Assembly: GCA_964404805.1 (NCBI GenBank)
Contig: CAYOLJ010000073.1
Span: forward strand, 1-6,015
Length of the DNA: 6,015 nt
DNA from: Peribacter sp964404805
GTDB taxonomy: Bacteria; Patescibacteriota; Gracilibacteria; Peribacterales; Peribacteraceae
Direction of reading: 5' to 3'
Shown here: in pieces, positions 1 to 5,840 of the stretch
Layout: each line of letters opens with the position of its first letter
How positions within the stretch are numbered: position 1 is the stretch's first letter
Notes under the pieces: generated by a model
What the model saw: the letters and a program-made list of their open reading frames with translations, nothing else
What the model was told of the DNA's origin: nothing
Databases searched by the model: none
Position numbers and translations under genes: made by a program

Positions 1-397
1 CCGCGGGATCCCGCTCAAGGATGGCAAACCCCTGTTCCAGATCGGCAATGGTACAAAGCGGAGAGGTGACATCGAGATCGAGCAGGAAGTCGTAACGCTT
101 GTTCTGTCGCTGCTCTTCATGCAGGAGCAGATGCCGCAGTACCGGAACCTTGCCCGCCGTATCCGAAGCGAGTTCGGAGGGACGGAGATAGTCGCTTGCA
201 AGCCCATGCTGCGCCGCAACGGACCGGATCTCATCGCTATCCGTGGAAAGGGCAACATCGGCCTTCACCTGCTGCGCGTACTGAAACGCATGACGAATGG
301 TGTAGCTGATGAGCGGCAAGCCGCTCATCAGACGGACATTCTTGCCCGGAATGCCTTTGGAGCCGCCGCGGGCGCAGAGAGTGATGAGGAGGGACAT
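1..397 (-). CDS. CMP-sialic-acid synthetase family cytidylyltransferase (NeuA/LegF/PseF type), N-terminal part, cut by the window edge
   Basis: Reading the minus strand from the ATG at 397-395 gives 132 codons open to the left edge, against about 230 residues for a full family member. The family transfers CMP from CTP to a nonulosonic acid in the cytoplasm, making the donor for glycosyltransferases. Visible family features are the N-terminal nucleotide-binding signature ITLCARGGSKGIPGKN (residues 5-20), LPLISYTI (27-34), the LSTDSDEI segment (50-57), and DLDVTSPL (107-114). The last motif normally continues with Arg (TSPLR); here residue 115 is Cys. No Shine-Dalgarno sequence precedes the ATG. 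The gene is divergent from the dehydratase at 515 across 117 bp. Its C-terminal half is off-window, so the substrate (sialic, legionaminic or pseudaminic acid) cannot be decided; a link to the neighbouring pathway is inferred from context. Confidence 0.88.
   Translation of the reverse strand, partial: MSLLITLCARGGSKGIPGKNVRLMSGLPLISYTIRHAFQYAQQVKADVALSTDSDEIRSVAAQHGLASDYLRPSELASDTAGKVPVLRHLLLHEEQRQNKRYDFLLDLDVTSPLCTIADLEQGFAILERDPA
306..331. repeat. Perfect 12-bp inverted repeat with a 2-bp centre
   Basis: The arms CTGATGAGCGGC (306-317) and GCCGCTCATCAG (320-331) are exact reverse complements separated by AA. The element lies inside the cytidylyltransferase gene, where it covers codons of the LMSGLPLIS segment. 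In RNA it would form an 11-bp, GC-rich stem with a 4-nt loop about 70 nt into the coding region. Function is unknown: it may be a codon-choice coincidence, an mRNA hairpin or a protein-binding dyad. Confidence 0.6.
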
Positions 398-414
398 AAA
401 GAGGAAAATCCAAG

Positions 415-424
415 TGCTACAATA
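415..424. promoter_or_regulatory. Candidate overlapping divergent -10 boxes
   Basis: On the plus strand TGCTACAAT (415-423) is an extended -10 element (TGn plus TACAAT). On the minus strand the same bases read TATTGT (424-419), a -10-like hexamer. Because the core is nearly self-complementary it could start transcription both ways: rightward from about 430 towards the dehydratase (about 85-nt leader) and leftward from about 412 towards the cytidylyltransferase (about 15-nt leader). No good -35 box is visible for either direction, so this is tentative. Confidence 0.3.
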
Positions 425-498
425 CAGACAAATGATGGAGAAAACAGCCGTCCCCTGCCTGCAAAACCCAGGATTTTAAGCAAAAAATTCCGGGAATG

Positions 499-507
499 TG
501 ATATTCT
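499..507 (+). promoter_or_regulatory. Extended -10 promoter immediately upstream of the dehydratase start
   Basis: TGATATTCT matches the extended -10 pattern (TGn followed by TATTCT at 502-507). It ends 7 nt before the ATG at 515, so a usual start distance would put the first transcribed base at or next to the start codon, giving a leaderless mRNA. No convincing -35 box lies 16-18 bp upstream, which is tolerable for an extended -10. The same TATTCT hexamer serves the amidotransferase promoter at 5731-5759. Confidence 0.45.
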
Positions 508-514
508 CCCCACA

Positions 515-1501
515 ATGAGTATTGATGAGAATCTCTCTATTCTGGTGACGGGCGGTACGGGATCCTTCGGCAGAAAGTTTATTGAGATGGTATTGAAAGG
601 AACGCATCCTCACAAATTGATCGTCTTCAGCCGTGATGAACTCAAGCAGCACGAAATGCGCGGAGCGGGCTTCACCCAAACATGCATGCGATACTTCATT
701 GGAGATGTGCGCGACCGCGAGAGACTGCGCCGCGCTATGAACGGTGTAGATGTCGTCGTGCATACCGCTGCCCTTAAACATGTGTCAGCCTGTGAATACA
801 ATCCGATTGAGGCGATCCAGACGAATATCATCGGCGCGCAGAACATCATCAATGCGGCAATCGATGCAGGAGTGAAGAAGGTTCTCGCCCTTAGTACCGA
901 CAAGGCAGTGAATCCGGTGAATCTCTATGGAGCATCCAAGCTCTGCGCGGAAAAATTGTTCGTGCAGGGCAACGCCTACTCAGGGGCTGGAGGAACTCTC
1001 TTCAGCTGCGTACGATATGGCAACGTAATAGGAAGTCGTGGCAGCGTCATCCCTCTGTTTCGCAAACAGCTGAAAACAGGGACTATTTCGATCACCGATG
1101 AGCGCATGACCCGCTTTTGGATTACGCTCGAACAGGGAGTGAATTTTGTTCTCGACTGCCTTAAAGAAATGCACGGCGGGGAAATCTTTGTGCCCAAAAT
1201 CCCCAGTGCTCATCTGACAGACCTTGTGGAAGCAATAGCACCCGACTGCAAGAAAACAGTCACAGGTATCCGCGCAGGCGAAAAACTGCACGAGTGTCTG
1301 CTCTCGGAAGATGAGGCGCGCCACACGGTGGAACTCCCCAATATGTTCGTGATCGAACCCGAAGATGACGCATGGGGATTTGTTCACTGGAAAGGATCTC
1401 GCTTGCAGGAGAACTGGCGATACACCAGCGACACGAATACGGAATGGCTCACACAGCAGCAATTAAAGACGCTCTTGCAGGAGTCAGAATCGGGAAGCTA
1501 G
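515..1501 (+). CDS. pseB: UDP-N-acetylglucosamine 4,6-dehydratase (inverting), PseB/FlaA1 type
   Basis: 328 residues, close to the family length. PseB converts UDP-GlcNAc to the UDP-2-acetamido-2,6-dideoxy-L-arabino-4-hexulose intermediate, the first committed step to pseudaminic acid, in the cytoplasm. It is an extended short-chain dehydrogenase: the Rossmann motif TGGTGSFG is at residues 12-19, and STDKAVNPVNLYGASK holds Asp129, Lys130 and Tyr138, matching the catalytic Asp132/Lys133/Tyr141 of FlaA1. Further PseB signatures are ALKHVSACEYNP, VRYGNVIGSRGSV, RMTRFWITLEQGV, GGEIFVPKIPS and GIRAGEKLHE. The frame stays open upstream to 119, but the 132 extra codons run antisense to the cytidylyltransferase gene and have no family match, while the protein's homology begins just after this ATG and a -10 box sits just before it. 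There is no Shine-Dalgarno sequence. The stop codon overlaps that of the convergent spsF. Confidence 0.95.
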   Translation: MSIDENLSILVTGGTGSFGRKFIEMVLKGTHPHKLIVFSRDELKQHEMRGAGFTQTCMRYFIGDVRDRERLRRAMNGVDVVVHTAALKHVSACEYNPIEAIQTNIIGAQNIINAAIDAGVKKVLALSTDKAVNPVNLYGASKLCAEKLFVQGNAYSGAGGTLFSCVRYGNVIGSRGSVIPLFRKQLKTGTISITDERMTRFWITLEQGVNFVLDCLKEMHGGEIFVPKIPSAHLTDLVEAIAPDCKKTVTGIRAGEKLHECLLSEDEARHTVELPNMFVIEPEDDAWGFVHWKGSRLQENWRYTSDTNTEWLTQQQLKTLLQESESGS

Positions 1502-2289
1502 ATCTTGTCATGAAGAGATTTCTGCTGAATGCAATGGTTGATCTGTGCCAGTGCGGGATCATCTTCGAGAAGGGCTATAACGTCTTGTAAGGAAGAGGCT
1601 TCTTTCTTCTCTAGTCGCTTATAGATTTCCCGCACCAATTGGAAATCTTCCGCTGTATCCACAGTCAGACGAAATTGTGACAAGTCCGTTGTGTGCTCAA
1701 TGTTTTCCAGATGAAAAAGCTTGGAATGTTCGAATAGGTACGGTGTGACATGTTCACGCTCATACGAAAGGTGTGCCTCTTTCCATGCACGGCCGAGGGC
1801 ATCTGATGTCATGACCTCAACATCGAGTCCGCGTGGAAATGTCCTCCGAAGGGTATTACTAGCATAGTCTGCTTTCGTTTTTTGAAAGACCGTGACAACG
1901 TCGTCAATAACTGTTGGATCTATGAACGGGCAGTCAGCGGTTATACGCACAACTACCTCGGCGCCAGCGGATGCCGCCGCACACTGGTATCGATCAAGAA
2001 CATCCTGTTCCGATCCGCGGAAGACAGGAACAGAGAGTCGCTGACACTCTTGTTCTACTGCCTGGTCGGAAACTGCCGTTGTCGTTGCGACCAAAACACC
2101 ATCAATCTTCTTCGCCTTCTGGGCACGTCGGACGACCCAGGACAGCATCGTCTCACCCGCGATATCCATCAGAACCTTCCCCGGAAGACGCGTGCTCCCC
2201 ATCCGTGCCTGAATAATAACGATAGTCTTCACATTGCAGACACTATCGAGGACACCATTCAGTGGCAATATTCTTTCTCCTGCGTACAT
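1498..2289 (-). CDS. spsF: SpsF-family cytidylyltransferase (spore-coat polysaccharide biosynthesis protein SpsF type)
   Basis: Up to 263 residues. It belongs to the cytidylyltransferase-3 superfamily (SpsF branch), proteins common in nonulosonate and spore-coat sugar loci and presumed to activate a sugar with CMP or another nucleotide; the exact substrate of this branch is poorly established. Evidence is the N-terminal IVIIQARMGSTRLPGKVL, VVVRITADCPFIDP (a likely metal-site Asp), DYASNTLRRTFPRGLDVEV and YEREHVTPYL, all typical of the family. Three starts are possible: ATG at 2289 directly abutting the hisF stop (TGAATG), TTG at 2268 with AGGAG 8 nt upstream, or GTG at 2232, just before the conserved region. 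I list the longest; the first 7-19 residues are therefore uncertain. It is the last gene of the hisH-hisF-spsF operon and overlaps pseB tail to tail by 4 bp. Confidence 0.88.
   Translation of the reverse strand: MYAGERILPLNGVLDSVCNVKTIVIIQARMGSTRLPGKVLMDIAGETMLSWVVRRAQKAKKIDGVLVATTTAVSDQAVEQECQRLSVPVFRGSEQDVLDRYQCAAASAGAEVVVRITADCPFIDPTVIDDVVTVFQKTKADYASNTLRRTFPRGLDVEVMTSDALGRAWKEAHLSYEREHVTPYLFEHSKLFHLENIEHTTDLSQFRLTVDTAEDFQLVREIYKRLEKKEASSLQDVIALLEDDPALAQINHCIQQKSLHDKI
2277..2281 (-). promoter_or_regulatory. Shine-Dalgarno-like AGGAG that may set an internal TTG start for spsF
   Basis: AGGAG on the minus strand lies 8 nt before an in-frame TTG (2268-2266) and is inside the longest spsF frame. 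It is the only clear Shine-Dalgarno match found near a start in this window, so it may mark the true start seven codons into the longest frame. The alternative is translational coupling at the ATG that abuts the hisF stop. Confidence 0.35.
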
Positions 2290-3048
2290 TCACACGCGCA
2301 CTGGGAATCCCTGCTTCTTAAGGTAATGCTTGGCTTCCAATGGCGTTTGCTGAGTGAACTGATACATGGCGGATGCAGCGACCGCAGAGGCTCCCCCTTC
2401 ACCGAGGGCGCGCTCCATATCTGCGTAAGTTCCGGCTCCTCCTGAGGCGATGACGGGGATGGAAACGGCTCCGGTGACACGCCGGATCAATGCAATATCA
2501 TATCCGGTGAGCGTCCCATCGCGCTCAATGGATGTAACAAGGATTTCCCCCGCTCCATGTTCCTCAGCGATCTTTGCGACATCCGCAGGATCTCTGCCCG
2601 TGGCCCGCGTCCCCGCCTGCGTGAAAACTTCGTACGTGCCATCCTCCCTCCTCCGTGCATCAATCGATACTACGACGCACTGAGAACCAAATTGCCGCAC
2701 AATAGGATCGAGGAATTCAGGGTGTTCCACCGCCATCGTATTGATGGCTACTTTGTCAGCCCCCGCTCTCAGCAATTGCTTAGCATCCTCTGAGGAACGT
2801 ACGCCGCCTCCAACGGTGAATGGTACAAAGCATTGATCTGCTAGCTCATCGACCAGATTCACATCTGGAGATCTCTCTTGATTGGTTGCTGTGATATCGA
2901 GAAAGATCAGTTCATCTACCTCGCGCATATCGTAAACCTGAATGGATTGTTGGGGGCTCCCGATAACGCGCCAGGAATCGAAGGAAACCCCTTTTACAAG
3001 CGCTTTGCCGTTCCAGAGCAACGTTGGAATGACACGAATTTTCAGCAT
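2290..3048 (-). CDS. hisF: HisF-like (beta/alpha)8-barrel subunit of a sugar amidotransferase complex
   Basis: 252 residues, full HisF length. In histidine synthesis HisF takes ammonia from HisH and cyclises PRFAR. In surface-sugar loci, HisF paralogues beside HisH and WbpG/PseA are thought only to pass ammonia to the amidotransferase. This copy is the sugar type. The N-terminus reads RVIPTLLWNGKALVKGV, so Asp11, essential for cyclisation in true HisF (normally within CLDV), is Leu11. Asp130 (VVVSID) remains, as do DELIFLDITAT (45-55), FTVGGGVR (77-84), GAGEILVTSIERDGT (165-179) and IPVIASGGAG (197-206). The ATG lies inside the end of hisH (7-bp overlap ATGCTGA), indicating translational coupling; the stop abuts spsF. 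A role in sugar amidination is inferred from neighbours and the lost catalytic Asp. Confidence 0.93.
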   Translation of the reverse strand: MLKIRVIPTLLWNGKALVKGVSFDSWRVIGSPQQSIQVYDMREVDELIFLDITATNQERSPDVNLVDELADQCFVPFTVGGGVRSSEDAKQLLRAGADKVAINTMAVEHPEFLDPIVRQFGSQCVVVSIDARRREDGTYEVFTQAGTRATGRDPADVAKIAEEHGAGEILVTSIERDGTLTGYDIALIRRVTGAVSIPVIASGGAGTYADMERALGEGGASAVAASAMYQFTQQTPLEAKHYLKKQGFPVRV

Positions 3049-3683
3049 GAAACGGGTGAGGGTAGGGCAAGAAAATTCTTTAGAAGACGGAACCCCGCTT
3101 TCTGACTCTTTTCCGGATGGAATTGTGTACCAAAGATATTGCCGTGAGCGATAGCGGAAGTGAATGTTCCACAGTATGGCGTGCGGCCGATCGCATGCGC
3201 CTCATCGGCAGGACAGAAGTGGTAGCTATGGACGAAATAGAAATCTTTTTCCGGTGGAATCCCTTCCCAGAGAGGAGAGGGAAGGCATTGCTGCACATCA
3301 TTCCATCCAACATGCGGAATGCGCTCCGTCGGCGTAGCGGGCACCAGCCGCTGCACTTCGCCGGAGATCCACCCAAGCCCCGATGTCTCTCCGCCCTCCC
3401 ATCCTTTGTCGGCAAGGAGTTGCATGCCGAGACAGATGCCAAGAAAGGGAACCTTTTTCTCCATTACACACTCCGTCAGGACCTCCAAAAGGGAACGTTC
3501 GTGTAAATTTTTCATGGCATCACAAAATGCACCCACGCCAGGAAGGATGATATGTGTTGCTCTTTCGATCTCTTTCCGCTGAAATGTCACAACCGGTGTG
3601 CCGCCGCACTCATCCACGGCTCGCACAACAGAATCGATGTTGCACAGACCATAATCAATGACAGCAACGCGGGAAGGGCTCAT
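3042..3683 (-). CDS. hisH: HisH-like class I glutamine amidotransferase (glutaminase) subunit
   Basis: 213 residues from the ATG at 3683, typical for HisH. It hydrolyses glutamine to glutamate and ammonia, which is passed through the HisF barrel. Key motifs are VAVIDYGLCNIDSV (6-19), ILPGVGAFCDAM (46-57), the nucleophile Cys84 in FLGICLGMQLL, IPHVGWN (122-128), FVHSY (150-154), and catalytic His189 and Glu191 in GTQFHPEKSQKAG. An in-frame TTG at 3698 would add five residues; ATG 3683 is preferred because family members start a few residues before the first beta strand. No Shine-Dalgarno sequence is visible. It is the first gene of the operon with hisF and spsF. Partnering with PseA at 4557-5720, rather than histidine synthesis, is inferred from context: no other his gene is present. 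Confidence 0.93.
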   Translation of the reverse strand: MSPSRVAVIDYGLCNIDSVVRAVDECGGTPVVTFQRKEIERATHIILPGVGAFCDAMKNLHERSLLEVLTECVMEKKVPFLGICLGMQLLADKGWEGGETSGLGWISGEVQRLVPATPTERIPHVGWNDVQQCLPSPLWEGIPPEKDFYFVHSYHFCPADEAHAIGRTPYCGTFTSAIAHGNIFGTQFHPEKSQKAGFRLLKNFLALPSPVSC

Positions 3684-3757
3684 GGGTGAAAACACCAAGT
3701 ATCCAATAAAAAACTGCTACGAACTCGTATAGGTCACACTCTGAATTCCTGCTCCTG

Positions 3758-3766
3758 ATTCTATCA
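3758..3766 (-). promoter_or_regulatory. Candidate extended -10 promoter for hisH-hisF-spsF
   Basis: Read on the minus strand, TGATAGAAT is TGn plus TAGAAT, one mismatch from the -10 consensus. Predicted transcription would start near 3751, leaving a leader of roughly 68 nt before the hisH ATG. The bases overlap a small hairpin (CTGAT, TCT, ATCAG at 3755-3767). No convincing -35 box is visible. The 189-bp gap around it (3684-3872) shows nothing else firm; I could not find a clear promoter for the plus-strand methylase within it. Confidence 0.3.
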
Positions 3767-3872
3767 GATGACCATCAAATCCTGAGCATAACCGGATCCA
3801 ATTTTCCTTTTGGACTGGAATCTAATGAAAACAGGTGGGAATTGCTGTACTCTTCGTAACTGTTTATCTCAT

Positions 3873-4511
3873 ATGACAATTCTCTCTACACCATCGTCTC
3901 TCCCCACAGATAATCACGAGGAGGCGTCCCGACTTGAATCACTCTGGAGCGGAACATTCGGTGACGCGTATACCGAACGGAACAAAGACACAGGAAAAGG
4001 GAGAGAGAATTTCTGGCATCGATTCCTCAAGGAATACCATGTGAAGAATGTGCTTGAGGTTGGATGCAACGTAGGAGTGAATCTTCAATGTATGCTTCCT
4101 TTCATTAAAGAAACTGACATGTTTGGCGTTGATGTAAATACCGAAGCCCTGAGCATTTTGAAAGAGAAGTTTCCCCTCGTGAATGCCCTTCATGTCTCTG
4201 CGCGTGCACTTCCGTTTCCGGATGCTTCGTTCGATCTCGTATTCACGGCGGGTGTCCTGATCCATCAGCCAACAGAATCTCTTGGGGACGTGATGAAAGA
4301 AATGGTCCGATGCTCCCGAAAGTATGTTCTCTGTATGGAATACTTCGCAGAAGAAACCGAAGAAGTGCCGTATCGCAATCAGCAAGGAGCACTCTTCAAG
4401 AGAAATTATGGCAAGCTGTTTCAGGCATTTCCACTCACTCTTCTGAAACAGGATTACCTGGGTCAAGAAGAAGGATGGGATCGGGTGACGTGGTGGCTCT
4501 TTCAGAAATAA
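3873..4511 (+). CDS. Pseudaminic-acid-biosynthesis-associated methylase (SAM-dependent, class I)
   Basis: 212 residues. It resembles the small methyltransferase family found next to pseudaminic acid genes (TIGR03587 type), whose acceptor is not established. Evidence is the opening LWSGTFGDAYTERN (24-37), SAM motif I VLEVGCNVGVNL (60-71), the acidic end of strand 2 in FGVDVN (84-89), ALPFPDASFDLVFTAGVLIH (112-131, motifs II/III region) and the C-terminal VTWWLF. The frame is open to a TTG at 3810 and an ATG at 3825, but those extra residues look unstructured and ATG 3873 best fits the family. No Shine-Dalgarno sequence precedes it. It sits alone on the plus strand between hisH and pseA. N-methylation of the acetamidino group that PseA would make is one possible role, by analogy with methylated acetimidoyl groups on legionaminic acid; O-methylation or another acceptor is equally open. 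Confidence 0.88.
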   Translation: MTILSTPSSLPTDNHEEASRLESLWSGTFGDAYTERNKDTGKGRENFWHRFLKEYHVKNVLEVGCNVGVNLQCMLPFIKETDMFGVDVNTEALSILKEKFPLVNALHVSARALPFPDASFDLVFTAGVLIHQPTESLGDVMKEMVRCSRKYVLCMEYFAEETEEVPYRNQQGALFKRNYGKLFQAFPLTLLKQDYLGQEEGWDRVTWWLFQK

Positions 4512-4532
4512 GCTCCGGGAGCCGGAGAGCTT
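4510..4532. terminator. GC-rich hairpin between convergent methylase and amidotransferase genes
   Basis: CTCCGG (4513-4518) and CCGGAG (4522-4527) pair perfectly across a 3-nt loop, and AAG/CTT extend the stem past a 2-nt bulge, making nine base pairs in all. The hairpin begins within the methylase stop codon, 25 bp beyond the end of the amidotransferase gene. No run of T follows on either strand, so it may be a weak or factor-assisted terminator, or a 3'-end stabiliser. Confidence 0.45.
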
Positions 4533-4556
4533 CCAGGGCCATCAGTCTGCCGCAGC

Positions 4557-5720
4557 TCATGCGTTGTCGTCATTGATTTTCGTCAGATTCCCTTGCTTGT
4601 CTTTCACGAGCTTCCCCTGAGAATCACAGAGGAAGATTTTTTTATTGGTGAAATGATCACAAATATTAATGAACTCTTCAAGAGTTATATCCATATGCTC
4701 CAATACCCGTTGAATCGGAACACCAAGGTAGGCCCAAGGGAACTTCCCATCCAGTTTACGCACGATTGTAAGGCCTTGTTCACGCGTGAGACGTTTGCGA
4801 CGGATGTGCATGCACACGAGATCGGTTGCTCGGCCAAATCCGAACTTTAGATACTTGAAGTAATCGTGAATACCCACCTGAATATTGTCGAGATTCTCAT
4901 AGTTCACGGAAGACCCTTCGATGGCGAATGGGTGTGTTTCCATTCCGTGCGCCTGCGCGTAGAGCGCATTTGTGAAGCCATCCCATGGAATGTAATGCCC
5001 TAGAAAGAGGCCAGTCACTCCTACGCGTTTCAGCTCTTCGTCGGAAGGATATGTATATCCAATAATATCCCGCTGTGTAATACCTTCCTGCCCCACCAGA
5101 TCCGATACCCTCAGCCCCAGCATGCCGCCGAACTCCTCCAGCCATCGGCGAGTGAGAACACTATCCTTAGCTTGAGCTGCCGGTCCGCCATATTCATTCT
5201 GTGAATTTTCTCCCCAGATGATAAGTGGAACATTGAACTGCACCGCGATGCGTACAGGTATCGTGAAGATGGATACATGCTCGGGCCACGAGATATCCCC
5301 CACCTGCCGCAGCGCAAGCCGATTGATGCGACTACGGACGCAGGGATTGAGTGTGTACTCGATGTAGTCCACTCCCAAGCGCTTGAGATTCTCGATATTC
5401 CGCCGCCCGATATCCGACAGTTGATCCGTTGTCGCAGTGACGCAGAGAGGATTGAAACCGAGTTCCAGCATCGTGAGTGTTTGAAAGACACTGTCCTTGC
5501 CGCCACTCGCAGGAACAATACAGTCATACGTGTGGTGATCGCGGGACCGATATTTATTTAGGAGTTCGACGAGCTCCTTTTTGCGCTCATCCCAATCGAT
5601 CATTTTGCGTCCCTCAAAGTTGCGACATGCCCCGCAAACCCCTTCCTCATCAAACGGAAGATCGGGTTTCGTCTCAGGCATTACGCAGTGCCGACAGTAC
5701 TTCAGTGATTGTGAATTCAT
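4557..5720 (-). CDS. pseA: N-acetyl sugar amidotransferase, PseA/WbpG family
   Basis: 387 residues from the ATG at 5720, normal for the family. PseA/WbpG enzymes are ATP-dependent and convert an N-acetyl group on a sugar to an acetamidino group, with ammonia supplied by HisH/HisF. Evidence: two CxxC pairs (Cys9/Cys12 in YCRHCVMPETKPD, Cys29/Cys32 in VCGAC) likely binding zinc; the PP-loop ATPase motif SGGKDS (72-77); IIWGENSQNEYGG (167-179); GHYIPWDGF (241-249); and DYFKYLKFGFGRATD (286-300). The frame extends 16 codons upstream to an ATG at 5768, but a near-consensus promoter lies inside that stretch, with its predicted start point next to 5720, and the family begins just before the first CxxC. 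There is no Shine-Dalgarno sequence. In other bacteria this gene is usually contiguous with hisH and hisF; here a methylase on the opposite strand separates them. Confidence 0.95.
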   Translation of the reverse strand: MNSQSLKYCRHCVMPETKPDLPFDEEGVCGACRNFEGRKMIDWDERKKELVELLNKYRSRDHHTYDCIVPASGGKDSVFQTLTMLELGFNPLCVTATTDQLSDIGRRNIENLKRLGVDYIEYTLNPCVRSRINRLALRQVGDISWPEHVSIFTIPVRIAVQFNVPLIIWGENSQNEYGGPAAQAKDSVLTRRWLEEFGGMLGLRVSDLVGQEGITQRDIIGYTYPSDEELKRVGVTGLFLGHYIPWDGFTNALYAQAHGMETHPFAIEGSSVNYENLDNIQVGIHDYFKYLKFGFGRATDLVCMHIRRKRLTREQGLTIVRKLDGKFPWAYLGVPIQRVLEHMDITLEEFINICDHFTNKKIFLCDSQGKLVKDKQGNLTKINDDNA

Positions 5721-5730
5721 CGCCGAAATC

Positions 5731-5759
5731 AGAATAGGGTTGGGGCCAATGTCTGTCAA
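5731..5759 (-). promoter_or_regulatory. Near-consensus sigma70 promoter for pseA, giving an almost leaderless mRNA
   Basis: On the minus strand a perfect -35 box TTGACA (5759-5754) is followed after exactly 17 bp by TATTCT (5736-5731). Only 10 nt separate the -10 box from the ATG at 5720, so transcription should begin about 2-4 nt before the start codon. This is the strongest promoter seen in the window, and it decides the pseA start against the upstream in-frame ATG at 5768. Confidence 0.75.
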
Positions 5760-5840
5760 AATAACCAATCAAAAATTGCAGGTGTACAAAGATATGACCA
5801 ACCCTCTGCCTCCATATCATCTGCATGGAAGAGCGAGGAA

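Noticed and set aside
119..514. Extension of the pseB frame upstream to an ATG at 119
   Set aside because: It lies antisense to a well-supported cytidylyltransferase, has no family resemblance, and a promoter-like element sits directly before the ATG at 515.
1590..1615. Small stem followed by a T-rich stretch, possible terminator downstream of pseB
   Set aside because: The stem is only 4-5 bp and lies within the spsF coding region; too weak to call.
2006..2035. 7-bp inverted repeat CTGTTCC / GGAACAG inside spsF
   Set aside because: Short arms with a 15-nt spacer in coding sequence; no reason to think it functional.
2290..3683. hisH-hisF as part of a histidine operon
   Set aside because: No other his gene is present, HisF lacks Asp11, and all neighbours are nonulosonate-sugar genes.
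3810..3872. Longer methylase starts at TTG 3810 or ATG 3825
   Set aside because: The added residues do not resemble the family and no ribosome-binding site supports either start.
4805..4816. 12-bp palindrome TGTGCATGCACA inside pseA
   Set aside because: Arms of 6 bp are expected about once in this length by chance, and the site is in ordinary coding sequence.
5721..5768. Longer pseA start at ATG 5768
   Set aside because: The near-consensus promoter for the gene lies inside this stretch and the family begins just before the first CxxC pair.
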